Source of the DNA: Glaciecola sp041380235
GTDB lineage: Bacteria > Pseudomonadota > Gammaproteobacteria > Enterobacterales > Alteromonadaceae
Direction of reading: 5' to 3'
DNA: 64,000 nucleotides
Assembly (NCBI RefSeq): GCF_041380235.1
Contig: NZ_JBGIYY010000009.1
Location: 62,001-126,000 of the forward strand
Shown piece by piece: positions 18,301-27,093 of this stretch (its first letter is position 1; the number at the start of each line of letters is the position of its first letter). The position numbers and the translations under genes are program-made. The notes beneath the pieces are model-generated. The model did no database searches. It saw nothing but the letters and a program-made list of their open reading frames with translations, and had not been told where the DNA came from.

Positions 18301-18356
18301 GACCACGTCATCCTATTGAAGTCTTAGCTGAGCACGCTACAAAAAACCACAACTGA
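15309..18356 (+). CDS. YdiJ-type FAD/Fe-S D-2-hydroxyacid dehydrogenase
   Basis: A 1015-residue fusion of an FAD-binding D-2-hydroxyacid dehydrogenase with an iron-sulfur/CCG-domain part, the architecture of E. coli YdiJ, which oxidises D-2-hydroxyglutarate. The FAD-binding N-terminal part includes SARGGGTGTNGQSL near residue 80 and ATIGGMINTDASGQGSLVYG near 150. The C-terminal oxidase domain has MFGHVDAGVLHVRP and NPGKIC. The Fe-S part has CNGNGLCFNYD near residue 578, then CLACKSCTNQCPVN near 662. The C-terminal CCG region has PVGCCGMAGTYGHE. The start is TTG at 15309, preceded by AGGAGC. The gene for a DUF4826 protein follows after 16 bases, probably in the same transcript. Confidence 0.9.
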   Translation: MTALPRLIPADTLRPDTKAYLVALRDSEFTGDIEISHASRMAVATDNSIYQSIPQAVVFPKNVKDLSLIAEVGNAFKEVSFSARGGGTGTNGQSLTPGVVIDTSKYMREILELNLDEQWVKVQCGVIKDVLNDYLRPHGYFFSPDLSTSNRATIGGMINTDASGQGSLVYGKTSDHVLALTSITASGEILQTQAISVEAAKTIAAEQSDYANIMQQVLATCIGKRQAILDKFPRLNRFLTGYDLEHAYDEDNDSIDVSRLLAGSEGSLAFIAEAKLNITKIPKHTALVNIKYNNFESALRHAPSMIAANATSVETVDSRILDLARTDIVWHSVSELIKDVPNKAMAGLNMVEYNSDDQSDITQKIQVLSERLDAEIINNKSGVIGYQISYDRSDIQKVYGMRKKAVGLLGKTKGNKKPIAFAEDTAVPPEKLADFIMEFRALLDSHGLQYGMFGHVDAGVLHVRPALDLYDVEQEKLVKTISDQVVALVAKYGGLMWGEHGKGYRSEYAPAFFGEGLFDEICKIKAAFDPHNKMNPGKICVPYNSDAQLVKVDAVKRVTFDRQIPVQFRESFAPAMSCNGNGLCFNYDTSSPMCPSSKITRDRRHSPKGRAGLIREWLFQLQRHGVSPQELTHKTFAKLNWFARAKPSEQEGDFSHEVFEAMNGCLACKSCTNQCPVNVDVPDFRSKFLSIYYTRYARPLKDYFVANVERLAPLLARIPRIANVFLNNRLVRYVLKHWIGYVDAPLLSYPALSKRISALNSEFDFKALQRLTQEQKQNYVLVVQDPFTSFYDADAVDKTLHFVQALGYTPVLLPFAPNGKPQHVKGFLDEFEKTARSSSGFLNKVSSLNIPLIGVDASLVLCYRDEYRKILGDERGDFSVSTLTEWLKTLPPHNFENMRARNDEPYYLFAHCTEKTALPSSEKDWQNIFSGLGLRLEIVPVGCCGMAGTYGHETEHLEHSIGIYDLSWREKINAYSNSHILATGYSCRSQVKRLVEFRPRHPIEVLAEHATKNHN

Positions 18357-18372
18357 CAATAACGGAACAGAT

Positions 18373-18783
18373 ATGACAGAAATTACAGATCCACAGGCCT
18401 TATCAGCTTGGGTAAGAGAACAGTTTCAGCGTGCCAACAAGCACCTTGCTGAAAAGGGAATTTTGTTTGAATCGGTAGTGACTGAAGAAAGCCGCTATTT
18501 GGCCCCATATGCTGCGGTTTGGCAGATTCGTAGCCATGACAAAAAATCTTACTGGGTGGTGAGCGGTGACTTGCCAGCAGACGCAGTTCCATTAGAAGCT
18601 GCAGCGACAGCAAGAGAAGCGATGAAACGGTTTTCGTACTCCTGGCAAATGCAGGCTGAAAATATAGAGCGCAGTAAAACTAACGATCAGGCTCAAATAG
18701 ATTTTGCAAAGTTATTAAAAAATAAAGCGGATATGTTATACAAACTAGCGACGGATAAAAAAATATGGCAAGACCCAGTTTAA
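18373..18783 (+). CDS. DUF4826-type protein
   Basis: A 136-residue soluble protein that I recognise as the DUF4826 type, of unknown function and mostly found in gammaproteobacteria. The central part (YAAVWQIRSHDKKSYWVVSGDLPADAV) is the conserved block, followed by a helical C-terminal half. It sits 16 bases downstream of the YdiJ-type gene and is likely co-transcribed. Its last 19 bases form one arm of an inverted repeat that continues into the gap before the convergent gene at 18826. Confidence 0.75.
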   Translation: MTEITDPQALSAWVREQFQRANKHLAEKGILFESVVTEESRYLAPYAAVWQIRSHDKKSYWVVSGDLPADAVPLEAAATAREAMKRFSYSWQMQAENIERSKTNDQAQIDFAKLLKNKADMLYKLATDKKIWQDPV

Positions 18784-18818
18784 GCGATTGCTGCTTTTAA
18801 CCTTATTGGTCTTGCCAT
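18765..18818. terminator. Long inverted repeat between convergent genes
   Basis: ATGGCAAGACC (18765-18775) and GGTCTTGCCAT (18808-18818) form a perfect 11-base stem. The loop contains a partial second stem. It lies between two convergent genes, with the left arm inside the end of the DUF4826 gene, and probably marks a bidirectional transcription end. There is no T-run, so Rho-independent action is uncertain. Confidence 0.45.
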
Positions 18819-18825
18819 GATTGCA

Positions 18826-19092
18826 CTATTCATCACTTAAAAGTTTAGAAGCGATGACTTGAAAACGCGATGACTTGGCTTTACGAGCGATGATGGTAAG
18901 CTCAGTCGGCGCGATCAAGGGCTGTATTTCTAATGGAGCGATGTCTAAATGCTGTTTGGTTTTTATATCCAAAATAGCAGTGATATCTTCCTTGCTCAGT
19001 GCCAATGTCACGTTATTTGCCGACACCGGCTCTAGTGCATTTGCCTGACCGAAAACACCAGCGATTAATACCGCGGTTAGTAAAGATTTCAT
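18826..19092 (-). CDS. Small exported protein of unknown function
   Basis: An 88-residue protein with a clear signal peptide (MKSLLTAVLIAGVFGQANA, cleavage near residue 19). The mature part of about 69 residues has no cysteines, no obvious repeats and no motif that I recognise. A ribosome site (AGGAGAAATTC) precedes the ATG. It is divergent from the GcvA-type regulator at 19307, with a 214-base region between that could hold a LysR-type operator, so it may be a target of that regulator (inference from position only). Confidence 0.65.
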   Translation of the reverse strand: MKSLLTAVLIAGVFGQANALEPVSANNVTLALSKEDITAILDIKTKQHLDIAPLEIQPLIAPTELTIIARKAKSSRFQVIASKLLSDE

Positions 19093-19306
19093 GAATTTCT
19101 CCTAATTAAATTAATGTAATGTTTGTTGCTATTTGTTATCAGAAGGTTAAAAGTTATTTACAAGTTAAGCGTATGAATTAACTTACTTTTATTTAACTTC
19201 TTGGTTGTATATTACGGCTAGTTTGAGTAAAAGATAAGCTATATTAATTGCATATTCGCATTACTTAAACTAATGTATATCGAGATATATTAACGTATGA
19301 GAACCC

Positions 19307-20200
19307 ATGCCTAAACGATTGCCTCCGCTAAACGCTCTTAAAGCCTTCGAATCTGCCGCTCGCCATCTTAGTTTTACTAAGGCTGCTGATGAGTTGTTCG
19401 TAACTCAAGCTGCAGTCAGCCATCAGATAAAATCTCTTGAAGGTTATTTATCCACAAAATTATTTCATCGTAAAAATCGTTCGCTGTTATTGACCGAGGA
19501 AGGGCAGGCTTACTTTCAAGATTTACGAGATATCTTTTCTCAGGTGCAAGAAGCCACCGACCGCTTATTATCGATGGGAGCGAAAGGTGCGATAACTATT
19601 GCCACGCCTCCTAGCTTTGCCAGTCAGTGGCTTGTTCCCAAAATTTATCAGTTTTCTGCTTTGCACACCGACATCGACGTGCGTATCAAAGCAGTCGATT
19701 TAGATGAAGGTTTTTTGGATGACTCAGTTGATATCGCTGTATATTACGGACGAGGCTCATGGCAGGGCTTACACGCGACCAAAATGTTAGCAGAATACCT
19801 GACGCCAATGTGTTCACCTTTATTGCTGCAAAGGGGCAAACCCTTACTGACATTAGACGACCTTAAGCATCACACTTTGCTACATGACAATACTCGGGGC
19901 GCATGGAAAAATTGGCTTCAGGCATTTTCTGTAAAAGACGTGAATGTTAATCAAGGTCCGATTTTTAGTCATACTATGCTGGTATTGCAGGCTGCTGCTA
20001 TAGGTCAAGGCATTGCGCTGTCGGATACCGTATTGGCTAAACCAGATATTGATAGTGGCAGAATTGTATGCCCGTTTTCAGAAAGAATTGAAAGTAAACT
20101 CAGTTATTATTTAGTGTGCAAAGAATCACAGGCAGATAAAGGAAAAATTAAAGTATTCAGAGACTGGATGCTGACCCAAGTTGAAAAAACAGGTGAGTAA
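19307..20200 (+). CDS. gcvA: LysR-family regulator, GcvA type
   Basis: A 297-residue LysR-type transcription factor of the GcvA group, which in E. coli controls the glycine cleavage operon with GcvR. The winged helix-turn-helix is at residues 5-65 (LNALKAFESAARHLSFTKAADELFVTQAAVSHQIKSLE spans it), followed by the linker helix and the two-lobed effector domain with the GAKGAITIATPPSFASQWLVP start. The order gcvA-ygdD-rlmM is the same as in E. coli, supporting the orthologue call. gcv target genes are not in the window. Confidence 0.88.
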   Translation: MPKRLPPLNALKAFESAARHLSFTKAADELFVTQAAVSHQIKSLEGYLSTKLFHRKNRSLLLTEEGQAYFQDLRDIFSQVQEATDRLLSMGAKGAITIATPPSFASQWLVPKIYQFSALHTDIDVRIKAVDLDEGFLDDSVDIAVYYGRGSWQGLHATKMLAEYLTPMCSPLLLQRGKPLLTLDDLKHHTLLHDNTRGAWKNWLQAFSVKDVNVNQGPIFSHTMLVLQAAAIGQGIALSDTVLAKPDIDSGRIVCPFSERIESKLSYYLVCKESQADKGKIKVFRDWMLTQVEKTGE

Positions 20201-20204
20201 ACCT

Positions 20205-20615
20205 ATGGAAGTGACCAGATCAGTTCAAATTGCGCTTGTATCAGGAATTATATTTTGTCTACTCAGTGTGGCTATTGGCGCCTTCGCTGCACACGGTTTG
20301 AAGTCTTTACTAAATGAGCATCAATTGGGCATTTTTGAAACCGCCGCTAAATATCAGATGTATCATGGCTTAGCCTTAATTATGGTTGGATTATTTGGCA
20401 TGCTTAGCGCAAGCAAACTCCAATTTGTCAATGTTGGGTTTGTGGGTGGCGTGTTGTGTTTCAGCGGTAGTCTGTATTTGCTGGCTTTACTTGAATTGCG
20501 CTGGTTAGCTTTTATCACGCCAGTAGGCGGCGTTTTGTTAATGCTCGGATGGTCAGCCTTTTTGTTTCAAGCCTTATCTTTTTTTAAGTCATTAAAAACT
20601 GAGAGCAAGCTATGA
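20205..20615 (+). CDS. ygdD: DUF423 inner-membrane protein (YgdD)
   Basis: A 136-residue protein with about four transmembrane helices of the DUF423/YgdD family, whose function is unknown. The first helix contains AIGAFAAHGLKSLL and the second YQMYHGLALIMVGLFG, both family-conserved. The ATG at 20205 is preferred because AGGTGAG lies seven bases upstream; a TTG at 20181 would add eight residues and overlap gcvA more. The stop overlaps the start of rlmM by four bases, so translation is coupled. Confidence 0.9.
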   Translation: MEVTRSVQIALVSGIIFCLLSVAIGAFAAHGLKSLLNEHQLGIFETAAKYQMYHGLALIMVGLFGMLSASKLQFVNVGFVGGVLCFSGSLYLLALLELRWLAFITPVGGVLLMLGWSAFLFQALSFFKSLKTESKL

Positions 20616-21751
20616 CTGCTGAGTTTTTGCTATATTGCCGCAGTGGCTACGAAGCTGACTTGCTGGCAGAGATTGATCACAAGTTGAGCATAAACAAGCA
20701 ATTTGGCTACGGACGCTTTGTCAAAGACTGCGGCTTTATACGGTATTGCATCACGCCTTCTTCTCATCAACATGCTGCTGCTAGTATGCAAGGTCAATAC
20801 AAGCTGATGTTGACCCTCGATGATCTGATTTTTGCCCGACAAAAAACACTCATCATAGCCAATATTTCGTTTCCCGATTTACAGGACCGGGTTGCTGACG
20901 TTATTGCTAAAGTAGAACATGTCTTAGAGGCCAGGAGTTTAGCTTACCAGCAGTTCGGAGATATTCGCGTGGAATACCCCGACACCGAGGATGGCAAACA
21001 AATGGCCAAGTTCACCAAAAAATTCACAGTGCCATTGCGCTCAGCGATGCGTAAAGTAAAGTTGCTCACTAAAGTTGAAAACACGGCTTTGCCTTATTTA
21101 CATATATTTTTTGAGCAAGGAGACGCCTGCATACTGAGCGTTTCTTATCCCAAAGATCGAAGCGAGCAATTGCTTGGTGTAAAACGTTTAAAATTCCCGC
21201 CTGATGCACCATCACGCTCAACCTTAAAGCTTGAAGAGGCAATTAGCCAATTTTGTAATAAACACCAGCAAACTAAATTGTTTGTGCCGTCGATGAGCGC
21301 TGTTGATTTGGGAGCCTGCCCAGGTGGATGGACTTATCAACTTGTGATCAGGGGGATGCAGGTCGAGGCAGTTGATAATGGTGCAATGGATGACAAGCTA
21401 ATGGCTAGCGGCTTAGTGACTTACTCAGCGGCGGATGGATTTACCTATAAGCCTAAAGACGGCCATGTTGACTGGTTAGTGTGCGACATGATTGAACAGC
21501 CCGATAAGGTTGCTCAGCTTATGATTGCTTGGTTGCAAAAGGGTTGGGCGAATGCGGCGATATTTAACTTGAAATTACCCATGAAAAAACGCTACCTCAC
21601 CTTACAAACGATTGTAGATGAATTCAATCATTGTCTGCATAATGAAGAGCAGCCGATGTATATGCGCGCAAAGCACCTTTATCACAATCGAGATGAAGTC
21701 ACATTTATGATTGTAAAGAACAGTCAAATGCAGGCCGAATTGATTTTATAG
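20612..21751 (+). CDS. rlmM: 23S rRNA C2498 2'-O-methyltransferase RlmM
   Basis: A 379-residue RlmM, the SAM-dependent enzyme that 2'-O-methylates C2498 of 23S rRNA. The N-terminal part is a THUMP-like RNA-binding domain. The Rossmann methyltransferase domain begins near residue 225 with VDLGACPGGWTYQL (SAM site), then WLVCDMIEQPDKVAQLM (catalytic Asp region) and FNLKLPMKKRY (catalytic Lys), completing a K-D-K-type arrangement. The protein acts on naked 23S rRNA before assembly. It is co-transcribed with ygdD through an ATGA-type overlap. Confidence 0.95.
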   Translation: MTAEFLLYCRSGYEADLLAEIDHKLSINKQFGYGRFVKDCGFIRYCITPSSHQHAAASMQGQYKLMLTLDDLIFARQKTLIIANISFPDLQDRVADVIAKVEHVLEARSLAYQQFGDIRVEYPDTEDGKQMAKFTKKFTVPLRSAMRKVKLLTKVENTALPYLHIFFEQGDACILSVSYPKDRSEQLLGVKRLKFPPDAPSRSTLKLEEAISQFCNKHQQTKLFVPSMSAVDLGACPGGWTYQLVIRGMQVEAVDNGAMDDKLMASGLVTYSAADGFTYKPKDGHVDWLVCDMIEQPDKVAQLMIAWLQKGWANAAIFNLKLPMKKRYLTLQTIVDEFNHCLHNEEQPMYMRAKHLYHNRDEVTFMIVKNSQMQAELIL

Positions 21752-21882
21752 TCATAATATTTTTGGCCAAATTTACACACAGTCTAGCCTTATTATGAAA
21801 ATAACGTTGAAAGAGGTGTAATTACTGCTGAATAATCTATATAATTCGCCGCAAATTTTTCTCAAACCTATGAAGTGGAAAT

Positions 21883-23973
21883 ATGTCAGACTTATCACAT
21901 TACAGAAATATAGGTATTTTTGCTCACGTTGATGCGGGCAAGACCACCACGACCGAACGAATCCTAAAACTTACCGGAAAGATCCATAAAACCGGTGAAG
22001 TACATGACGGCGAATCAACCACCGACTTCATGGAGCAAGAAGCTGAGCGCGGAATTACTATTCAGTCTGCAGCGGTAACCTGTTTTTGGAAAGGACATCG
22101 TTTCAACGTTATCGATACCCCAGGACACGTTGACTTTACAGTTGAAGTTTATCGCTCGTTAAAAGTACTAGACGGCGGCGTGGGTGTGTTTTGTGGTTCT
22201 GGTGGTGTAGAGCCGCAGTCTGAAACAAACTGGCGCTACGCGAACGATTCAGAAGTGTCTCGTATCATTTTCGTAAACAAGCTTGATCGCATGGGCGCTG
22301 ATTTTTATCGAGTGGTTAAGCAAGTTAAAACGGTATTGGGTGCTAACCCACTTATCATGGTCTTGCCAATCGGCGTAGAAGATGAGTTTTGCGGTGTAGT
22401 TGATCTACTCGAACAAAAAGCATACATCTGGGATGACACAGGTCTTCCAGAAAACTATACAATTACTGACATCCCTGCTGACATGGTAGAAAAAGCTGCG
22501 GAATACCGTGAAATGCTGATTGAAACTGCTGTTGAGCAAGATGACGACGTGATGATGGCATACATGGACGGTGAAGAGCCGTCTATCGAAGACCTCAAAC
22601 GTTGTATCCGCAACGGTACTCGGAAATTAGACTTCTTCCCAACCTATTGCGGTTCTGCGTTTAAAAACAAAGGTGTTCAAAACGTACTTGACGCAGTTGT
22701 TGATTACTTGCCCAGCCCAACAGAAGTTGAGCCGCAAGATTTGTGCGATCCTGAAACAGGTGAGCCTACTGGCGAAAAAGCCATTGTTACTGTTGACGAA
22801 CCTTTCCGCGCATTAGCGTTTAAAATAATGGATGACCGTTTTGGCGCTCTGACCTTTATCAGAATTTACTCGGGTAAATTGAATAAAGGTGACAGTATCT
22901 TAAACTCTTTCACTGGCAAAACTGAACGTGTTGGCCGCATGGTTGAGATGAACGCAGATGACCGTACCGAGTTGAGTAGCGCGCAAGCAGGCGATATCAT
23001 TGCTATCGTAGGCATGAAAAACGTGAAGACCGGTCACACTCTTTGTGATCCTAAGCACGAATGTACACTTGAACCAATGATTTTCCCAGAGCCGGTAATC
23101 TCTATCGCAGTTGCACCTAAAGATAAAGGTTCAACTGAGAAAATGGGTATCGCAATTGGTAAGATGGTTGCAGAAGATCCTACTTTCCAAGTCGAAACAG
23201 ACGAAGACTCTGGCGAAACCATCCTTAAAGGTATGGGTGAGCTTCACTTAGACATCAAAGTAGATATCTTGAAGCGTACCTATGGTGTTGATTTACAGGT
23301 AGGTCAGCCTCAGGTTGCTTACCGTGAAACCATCACCAAACCAATTGAAGATTCTTACACGCATAAGAAGCAATCTGGTGGTTCGGGTCAGTTTGGTAAA
23401 ATTGACTATAGAATTCGTCCTGGAGAGCCAAATTCAGGCTTTACGTTTAAGTCAGTAGTTGTTGGTGGTAACGTTCCTAAAGAATTTTTCCCAGCAATTG
23501 AAAAAGGCTTTAAAGGCATGATGGATGCGGGCGTACTGGCTGGATTCCCTGTGTTAGACGTAGAAGTTGAGTTATATGACGGTGGCTTCCACGCAGTCGA
23601 TTCATCAGCCATAGCATTTGAAATTGCAGCAAAAGGCGCATTCCGTCAGTCAATTCCAAAAGCAGGCCCACAGCTTATCGAACCTATTATGAAAGTTGAT
23701 GTGTTTACACCAGATGACCATGTAGGTGACGTTATCGGTGACTTAAACCGTCGTCGTGGCATGATCAAAGACCAAGAAGCTGGCGCTACAGGCGTTCGTG
23801 TTAAAGCTGACGTACCGCTTTCTGAAATGTTTGGTTATATCGGCTCACTTCGCACAATGACGTCTGGCCGCGGTCAGTTCTCAATGGAATTCTCACACTA
23901 CACGCCTTGTCCTAACAACGTGTCTGAGAAAGTTATTGAAGAAGTTAAAGCACGTAAAGCAGAGAAAAAATAA
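21883..23973 (+). CDS. fusA: Elongation factor G, solitary second-copy type
   Basis: A 696-residue translational GTPase with all five EF-G domains. GTP-binding motifs are AHVDAGKTTTTER (G1, residues 14-26), RGITI (G2), DTPGH (G3) and NKLD (G4), and domain IV has the usual GGSGQFGKIDYRIRP region. It is not in an rpsL-rpsG-tuf operon and stands alone with its own terminator. Divergent stretches such as CGSGGVEPQSETNWRYANDSEVS suggest the second EF-G paralogue found in many gammaproteobacteria rather than the str-operon copy (inference; no other copy is in the window). Whether it serves elongation, recycling or stress cannot be told. Confidence 0.9.
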   Translation: MSDLSHYRNIGIFAHVDAGKTTTTERILKLTGKIHKTGEVHDGESTTDFMEQEAERGITIQSAAVTCFWKGHRFNVIDTPGHVDFTVEVYRSLKVLDGGVGVFCGSGGVEPQSETNWRYANDSEVSRIIFVNKLDRMGADFYRVVKQVKTVLGANPLIMVLPIGVEDEFCGVVDLLEQKAYIWDDTGLPENYTITDIPADMVEKAAEYREMLIETAVEQDDDVMMAYMDGEEPSIEDLKRCIRNGTRKLDFFPTYCGSAFKNKGVQNVLDAVVDYLPSPTEVEPQDLCDPETGEPTGEKAIVTVDEPFRALAFKIMDDRFGALTFIRIYSGKLNKGDSILNSFTGKTERVGRMVEMNADDRTELSSAQAGDIIAIVGMKNVKTGHTLCDPKHECTLEPMIFPEPVISIAVAPKDKGSTEKMGIAIGKMVAEDPTFQVETDEDSGETILKGMGELHLDIKVDILKRTYGVDLQVGQPQVAYRETITKPIEDSYTHKKQSGGSGQFGKIDYRIRPGEPNSGFTFKSVVVGGNVPKEFFPAIEKGFKGMMDAGVLAGFPVLDVEVELYDGGFHAVDSSAIAFEIAAKGAFRQSIPKAGPQLIEPIMKVDVFTPDDHVGDVIGDLNRRRGMIKDQEAGATGVRVKADVPLSEMFGYIGSLRTMTSGRGQFSMEFSHYTPCPNNVSEKVIEEVKARKAEKK

Positions 23974-24012
23974 GCGAATGGCAGTCTGATTGACTGTAGT
24001 TTGTTAAGAAAT

Positions 24013-24047
24013 AAAAAGCCGGTACAATGCAGTATCGGCTTTTTTTA
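24013..24047 (+). terminator. Rho-independent terminator after fusA
   Basis: A stem AAAAGCCGGTAC/GTATCGGCTTTT with one mismatch and a six-base loop is followed by a seven-base T-run, 40 bases past the EF-G stop codon. Confidence 0.85.
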
Positions 24048-24101
24048 TTCAATATGTGAGTTAATAAATGTAAAAAGCTTTACACCCTGAAATCATCAAT
24101 G

Positions 24102-26165
24102 CTACGACGTTTTTTTAAAGCTGCTCTTGATTAAAAAGAGTAAGCGTTCATATTCTGCCTTGGGGATATTTCTGTCTCCATACTCTGCGCCATAGTAGCG
24201 ATTAATGAATACTCCAATTTGCTTGCTCTGCTTGTCGGTTAAATGAGGAGATAAGCGCGCTATGAATTGTTTTAAGGTTTCGTGTTGCTGTTTCTCCCAA
24301 CCATATCTGTTTAATAAGGCTAATAGCTTTGCAGACGCAGAATAGTGTTTGCGCTGAAACCATGTTTTGTAGGGTAAAAATAATACGCCAATAAATAAGG
24401 CGATTGCCGCTAACGCGCTAAACATAAAGGTCGTCATATTTTTAGCGTTAAATTCGCCAAACCATTGTTTAATTAAATCTCGCTGGGAGTCTTGGTCGAA
24501 TCGTAGAACAGATTGCGTCCATTGATGATCAATCAATACCAAAAAGTCGTGTAATTGCCTAACTAAAGGGACATCGTTAAACTCAGATAAGTTAAATGGT
24601 CTTTGCACCATGTCGCCTTCTTCTTCATCAAGGGAAGACAATAAACCGTTCATTAAGCGGTTTGGCGCCACTATTGCGGTGGGGTCAATGCGCGTCCAGC
24701 CTTCATTTTCTATCCAGTATTCTACCCATGCGTGAGCATCATATTGTCTAACTGTCAGAATATTTTTATTTTGTAATTCGCCGCCCTGATAGCCAGTCAC
24801 TAGTCGAGCTGGAACCTTTGCCAAACGCAGCATATAGGCCAAAGATGACGCATAATGAGAGCAAAAGCCTCGCTGGTAATCAAATAGAAATTGGTCTATC
24901 GGACTGTTCTGCATAAGGGGCGGGCGAAGGGTATATGCAAAATCACTATCATAAAAGAGCTGTAAAATCGCTTTGAGCTTTTCGCGCTCTGATGCAGAGG
25001 CCGGCACCTTATTTGCAACAAATTCCTGAGTTCTGGGGTTGCCTTGTCTGGGTAATTGCAGGTTGCGCTGACGTTCATATTCAGTCATGAAATGATTGAG
25101 CGGGGTATCTAAATAAGAGTTTACGATATACAAACTGGGTTTACTGTTTTCCGTTTGTGTAAATAACTGATAGGACTGATTTCGGTAAATGGCCCGATCA
25201 CTCATGACCTCTTCAACGATCGGAAAATCGAGTGAATACTGCCAGCGCAAATCGTTGGGTTCGGCAATAATCAAATAACGAGTCGCTTCACCAACCGGCT
25301 CAATAAATACCGTGTCTTCCGTGTTTGATAGCTCTTCACCCATTGTCCAGCTAGCACCATTGAATGAATCAAATACCAGCGCCCGCCAGTAGCGCTCTTG
25401 GGCTTCTGGGATCCTGCCAGTAAATTCTGCACGGAATGCTAAATCGCCCGACTGTGCAAGATTTGCAATATCGCCTGGTGACAGTGTTTCCGACAGGCCG
25501 GTACTCGAAGATTTATTTGCAGGCGCTTCCCAAAGTGGTGGAAGTCGCGGCACCATCAGAAATAACAAGATGGTGATTGGAATAGTTTGCAAAATCAATT
25601 TGGTAGATTGTTTTATACCTGAAGACGTAGAAAGCTTGCCTTTGTTGAGCATATACACACTGGCTAAACTTGCAAATAGCACACTTGTGTAAAACACCGT
25701 GAAGAGTAAGTCTTGATGATAGATAAACCCACATGCCACCAAAAATATAATCACTACGATGATCAAGTGGAAGTCGGCAAATGAACGCATGGTGATAAGC
25801 TTTAAGCAACCTGCGACCACTAATAAATTAATCATTGTGGCTAACAAGCCATATTGACCGGAAAAAAAGACCAATAAAAGCATGCAAAACACAGCAAGCA
25901 GATTTAAGGTTACATTATTAAGGGGCTTAATTTTTCTAACAACTTTTGCCCATACCACACCCAGTGCGCATACAAATAATATCCAAACCCAAGGCATCAT
26001 GGTCGAAGATAAGGGTAATACCGATAGCGCAAAACATGCGCTGATCATTGAGCCTGGTATTTTTAGCTGAGCCTGATTGAGTTTACGCATCATTTTGGCG
26101 TCGATCCATTTGATGGGCTTGACCAAATGTTGCAAGCTGAAATAAACAGTTTTGTAAGTGCGCAT
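24102..26165 (-). CDS. TgpA-type membrane transglutaminase (DUF3488)
   Basis: A 687-residue protein with six or so N-terminal transmembrane helices (residues about 30-220, DUF3488/TgpA_N), a large periplasmic transglutaminase-like domain, a further membrane helix near residue 575 and a cytoplasmic C-terminal tail (DUF4129-like). The papain-like triad is visible: Cys435 in RGFCSHYASSLAYML, His in YDAHAWVEYW and Asp in RIDPTA. Pseudomonas TgpA is essential and envelope-linked; the substrate is not known. It overlaps the 3' end of the DUF58 gene and is the last gene of a MoxR-DUF58-transglutaminase operon, a widespread combination. Confidence 0.9.
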   Translation of the reverse strand: MRTYKTVYFSLQHLVKPIKWIDAKMMRKLNQAQLKIPGSMISACFALSVLPLSSTMMPWVWILFVCALGVVWAKVVRKIKPLNNVTLNLLAVFCMLLLVFFSGQYGLLATMINLLVVAGCLKLITMRSFADFHLIIVVIIFLVACGFIYHQDLLFTVFYTSVLFASLASVYMLNKGKLSTSSGIKQSTKLILQTIPITILLFLMVPRLPPLWEAPANKSSSTGLSETLSPGDIANLAQSGDLAFRAEFTGRIPEAQERYWRALVFDSFNGASWTMGEELSNTEDTVFIEPVGEATRYLIIAEPNDLRWQYSLDFPIVEEVMSDRAIYRNQSYQLFTQTENSKPSLYIVNSYLDTPLNHFMTEYERQRNLQLPRQGNPRTQEFVANKVPASASEREKLKAILQLFYDSDFAYTLRPPLMQNSPIDQFLFDYQRGFCSHYASSLAYMLRLAKVPARLVTGYQGGELQNKNILTVRQYDAHAWVEYWIENEGWTRIDPTAIVAPNRLMNGLLSSLDEEEGDMVQRPFNLSEFNDVPLVRQLHDFLVLIDHQWTQSVLRFDQDSQRDLIKQWFGEFNAKNMTTFMFSALAAIALFIGVLFLPYKTWFQRKHYSASAKLLALLNRYGWEKQQHETLKQFIARLSPHLTDKQSKQIGVFINRYYGAEYGDRNIPKAEYERLLFLIKSSFKKTS

Positions 26166-27093
26166 ATCCGGTCTGCGGCAAAATTTTTGTGGCGCCTAAA
26201 TCAACACCAAAAACGACTTGCTCTTGAGAGAGATGTTGAATCTGATAGCTCATAATGCGCAAGCCATTTTCTAAATCACCTTGAATATAGTCACTTAACT
26301 TTAACCAGCCGCTAATCCCGGCATTTTCTGAAAAGTCTTTGGTGAGCATTCCTTGGCCCTTTGCCATATGTTTCCATGAAACGTGATGAATAGGATCGGT
26401 AGCCACAAAGTTTCGAATCCCCTGCAAATTATCCGACTGCAGTTTGATAGTGGTTTGCGCAAGTGTATTTTCATTATTTTTATTAGAGGGATGCAGCTTT
26501 ATAGGTGCCTTGATGGCTATTGGATAGACTAATATTCGATGTTGAGGCTGCAAGTAACTCCAGCATCTAAACAAGCCAAAGCCGAAGTAACACTCTACCT
26601 TAATTCGAGCGCACATATGCAAACCACGAGTCATTGGCGGTAAATTTAAACTTAGATGAGTGCTTTCATATTCTTTTTCTAATGAGTATTGCAGTTGGCG
26701 GCCCATTGATGAGAGTAAAAACTCACCAGCAGGATATTGCTGCGTGCTTAGTAGCTGACACTTGAGGGTGATATCTCGGTTCTCAAATTCCGGTTCAAAC
26801 GGACTGAAAGATAGCTCATGCTGGGTAAAGTACTGATAACTATGAAATAACGAGAGTAACAGCAGCGCAGAGAAGAAATAGCTCATGCTCAAGACAATGT
26901 TGTTTTGGTAATTAGTGCCTAAAATAAATAGAAACAGCACTATTGCAACCATCGCCCACCCAAAGCTTGAGGGTAATATGAAGGTGTTGGTCAGATTAAA
27001 TCGGCTCTTGTTCTGAGCAGGAATACGTTTATCTAGCCAGTGATTTCTGCGCGTTAACCAATTCCGTCTAAACGACTGCAATATATCCTTCAT
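26083..27093 (-). CDS. DUF58 domain membrane protein
   Basis: A 336-residue DUF58 protein. Two N-terminal transmembrane helices at about residues 37-80 are followed by a vWA-like domain with the DUF58 hallmark RNFVATDPIHHVSWKHMAKG near residues 225-245. DUF58 proteins are typical partners of MoxR AAA+ ATPases, and here the ATPase gene lies directly upstream, sharing a base at the stop/start junction. The 3' end overlaps the transglutaminase gene by 83 bases in another frame, so the three genes are tightly coupled. The operon is presumed to act in maturation of an envelope or metal-dependent protein complex. Confidence 0.88.
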   Translation of the reverse strand: MKDILQSFRRNWLTRRNHWLDKRIPAQNKSRFNLTNTFILPSSFGWAMVAIVLFLFILGTNYQNNIVLSMSYFFSALLLLSLFHSYQYFTQHELSFSPFEPEFENRDITLKCQLLSTQQYPAGEFLLSSMGRQLQYSLEKEYESTHLSLNLPPMTRGLHMCARIKVECYFGFGLFRCWSYLQPQHRILVYPIAIKAPIKLHPSNKNNENTLAQTTIKLQSDNLQGIRNFVATDPIHHVSWKHMAKGQGMLTKDFSENAGISGWLKLSDYIQGDLENGLRIMSYQIQHLSQEQVVFGVDLGATKILPQTGYAHLQNCLFQLATFGQAHQMDRRQNDA

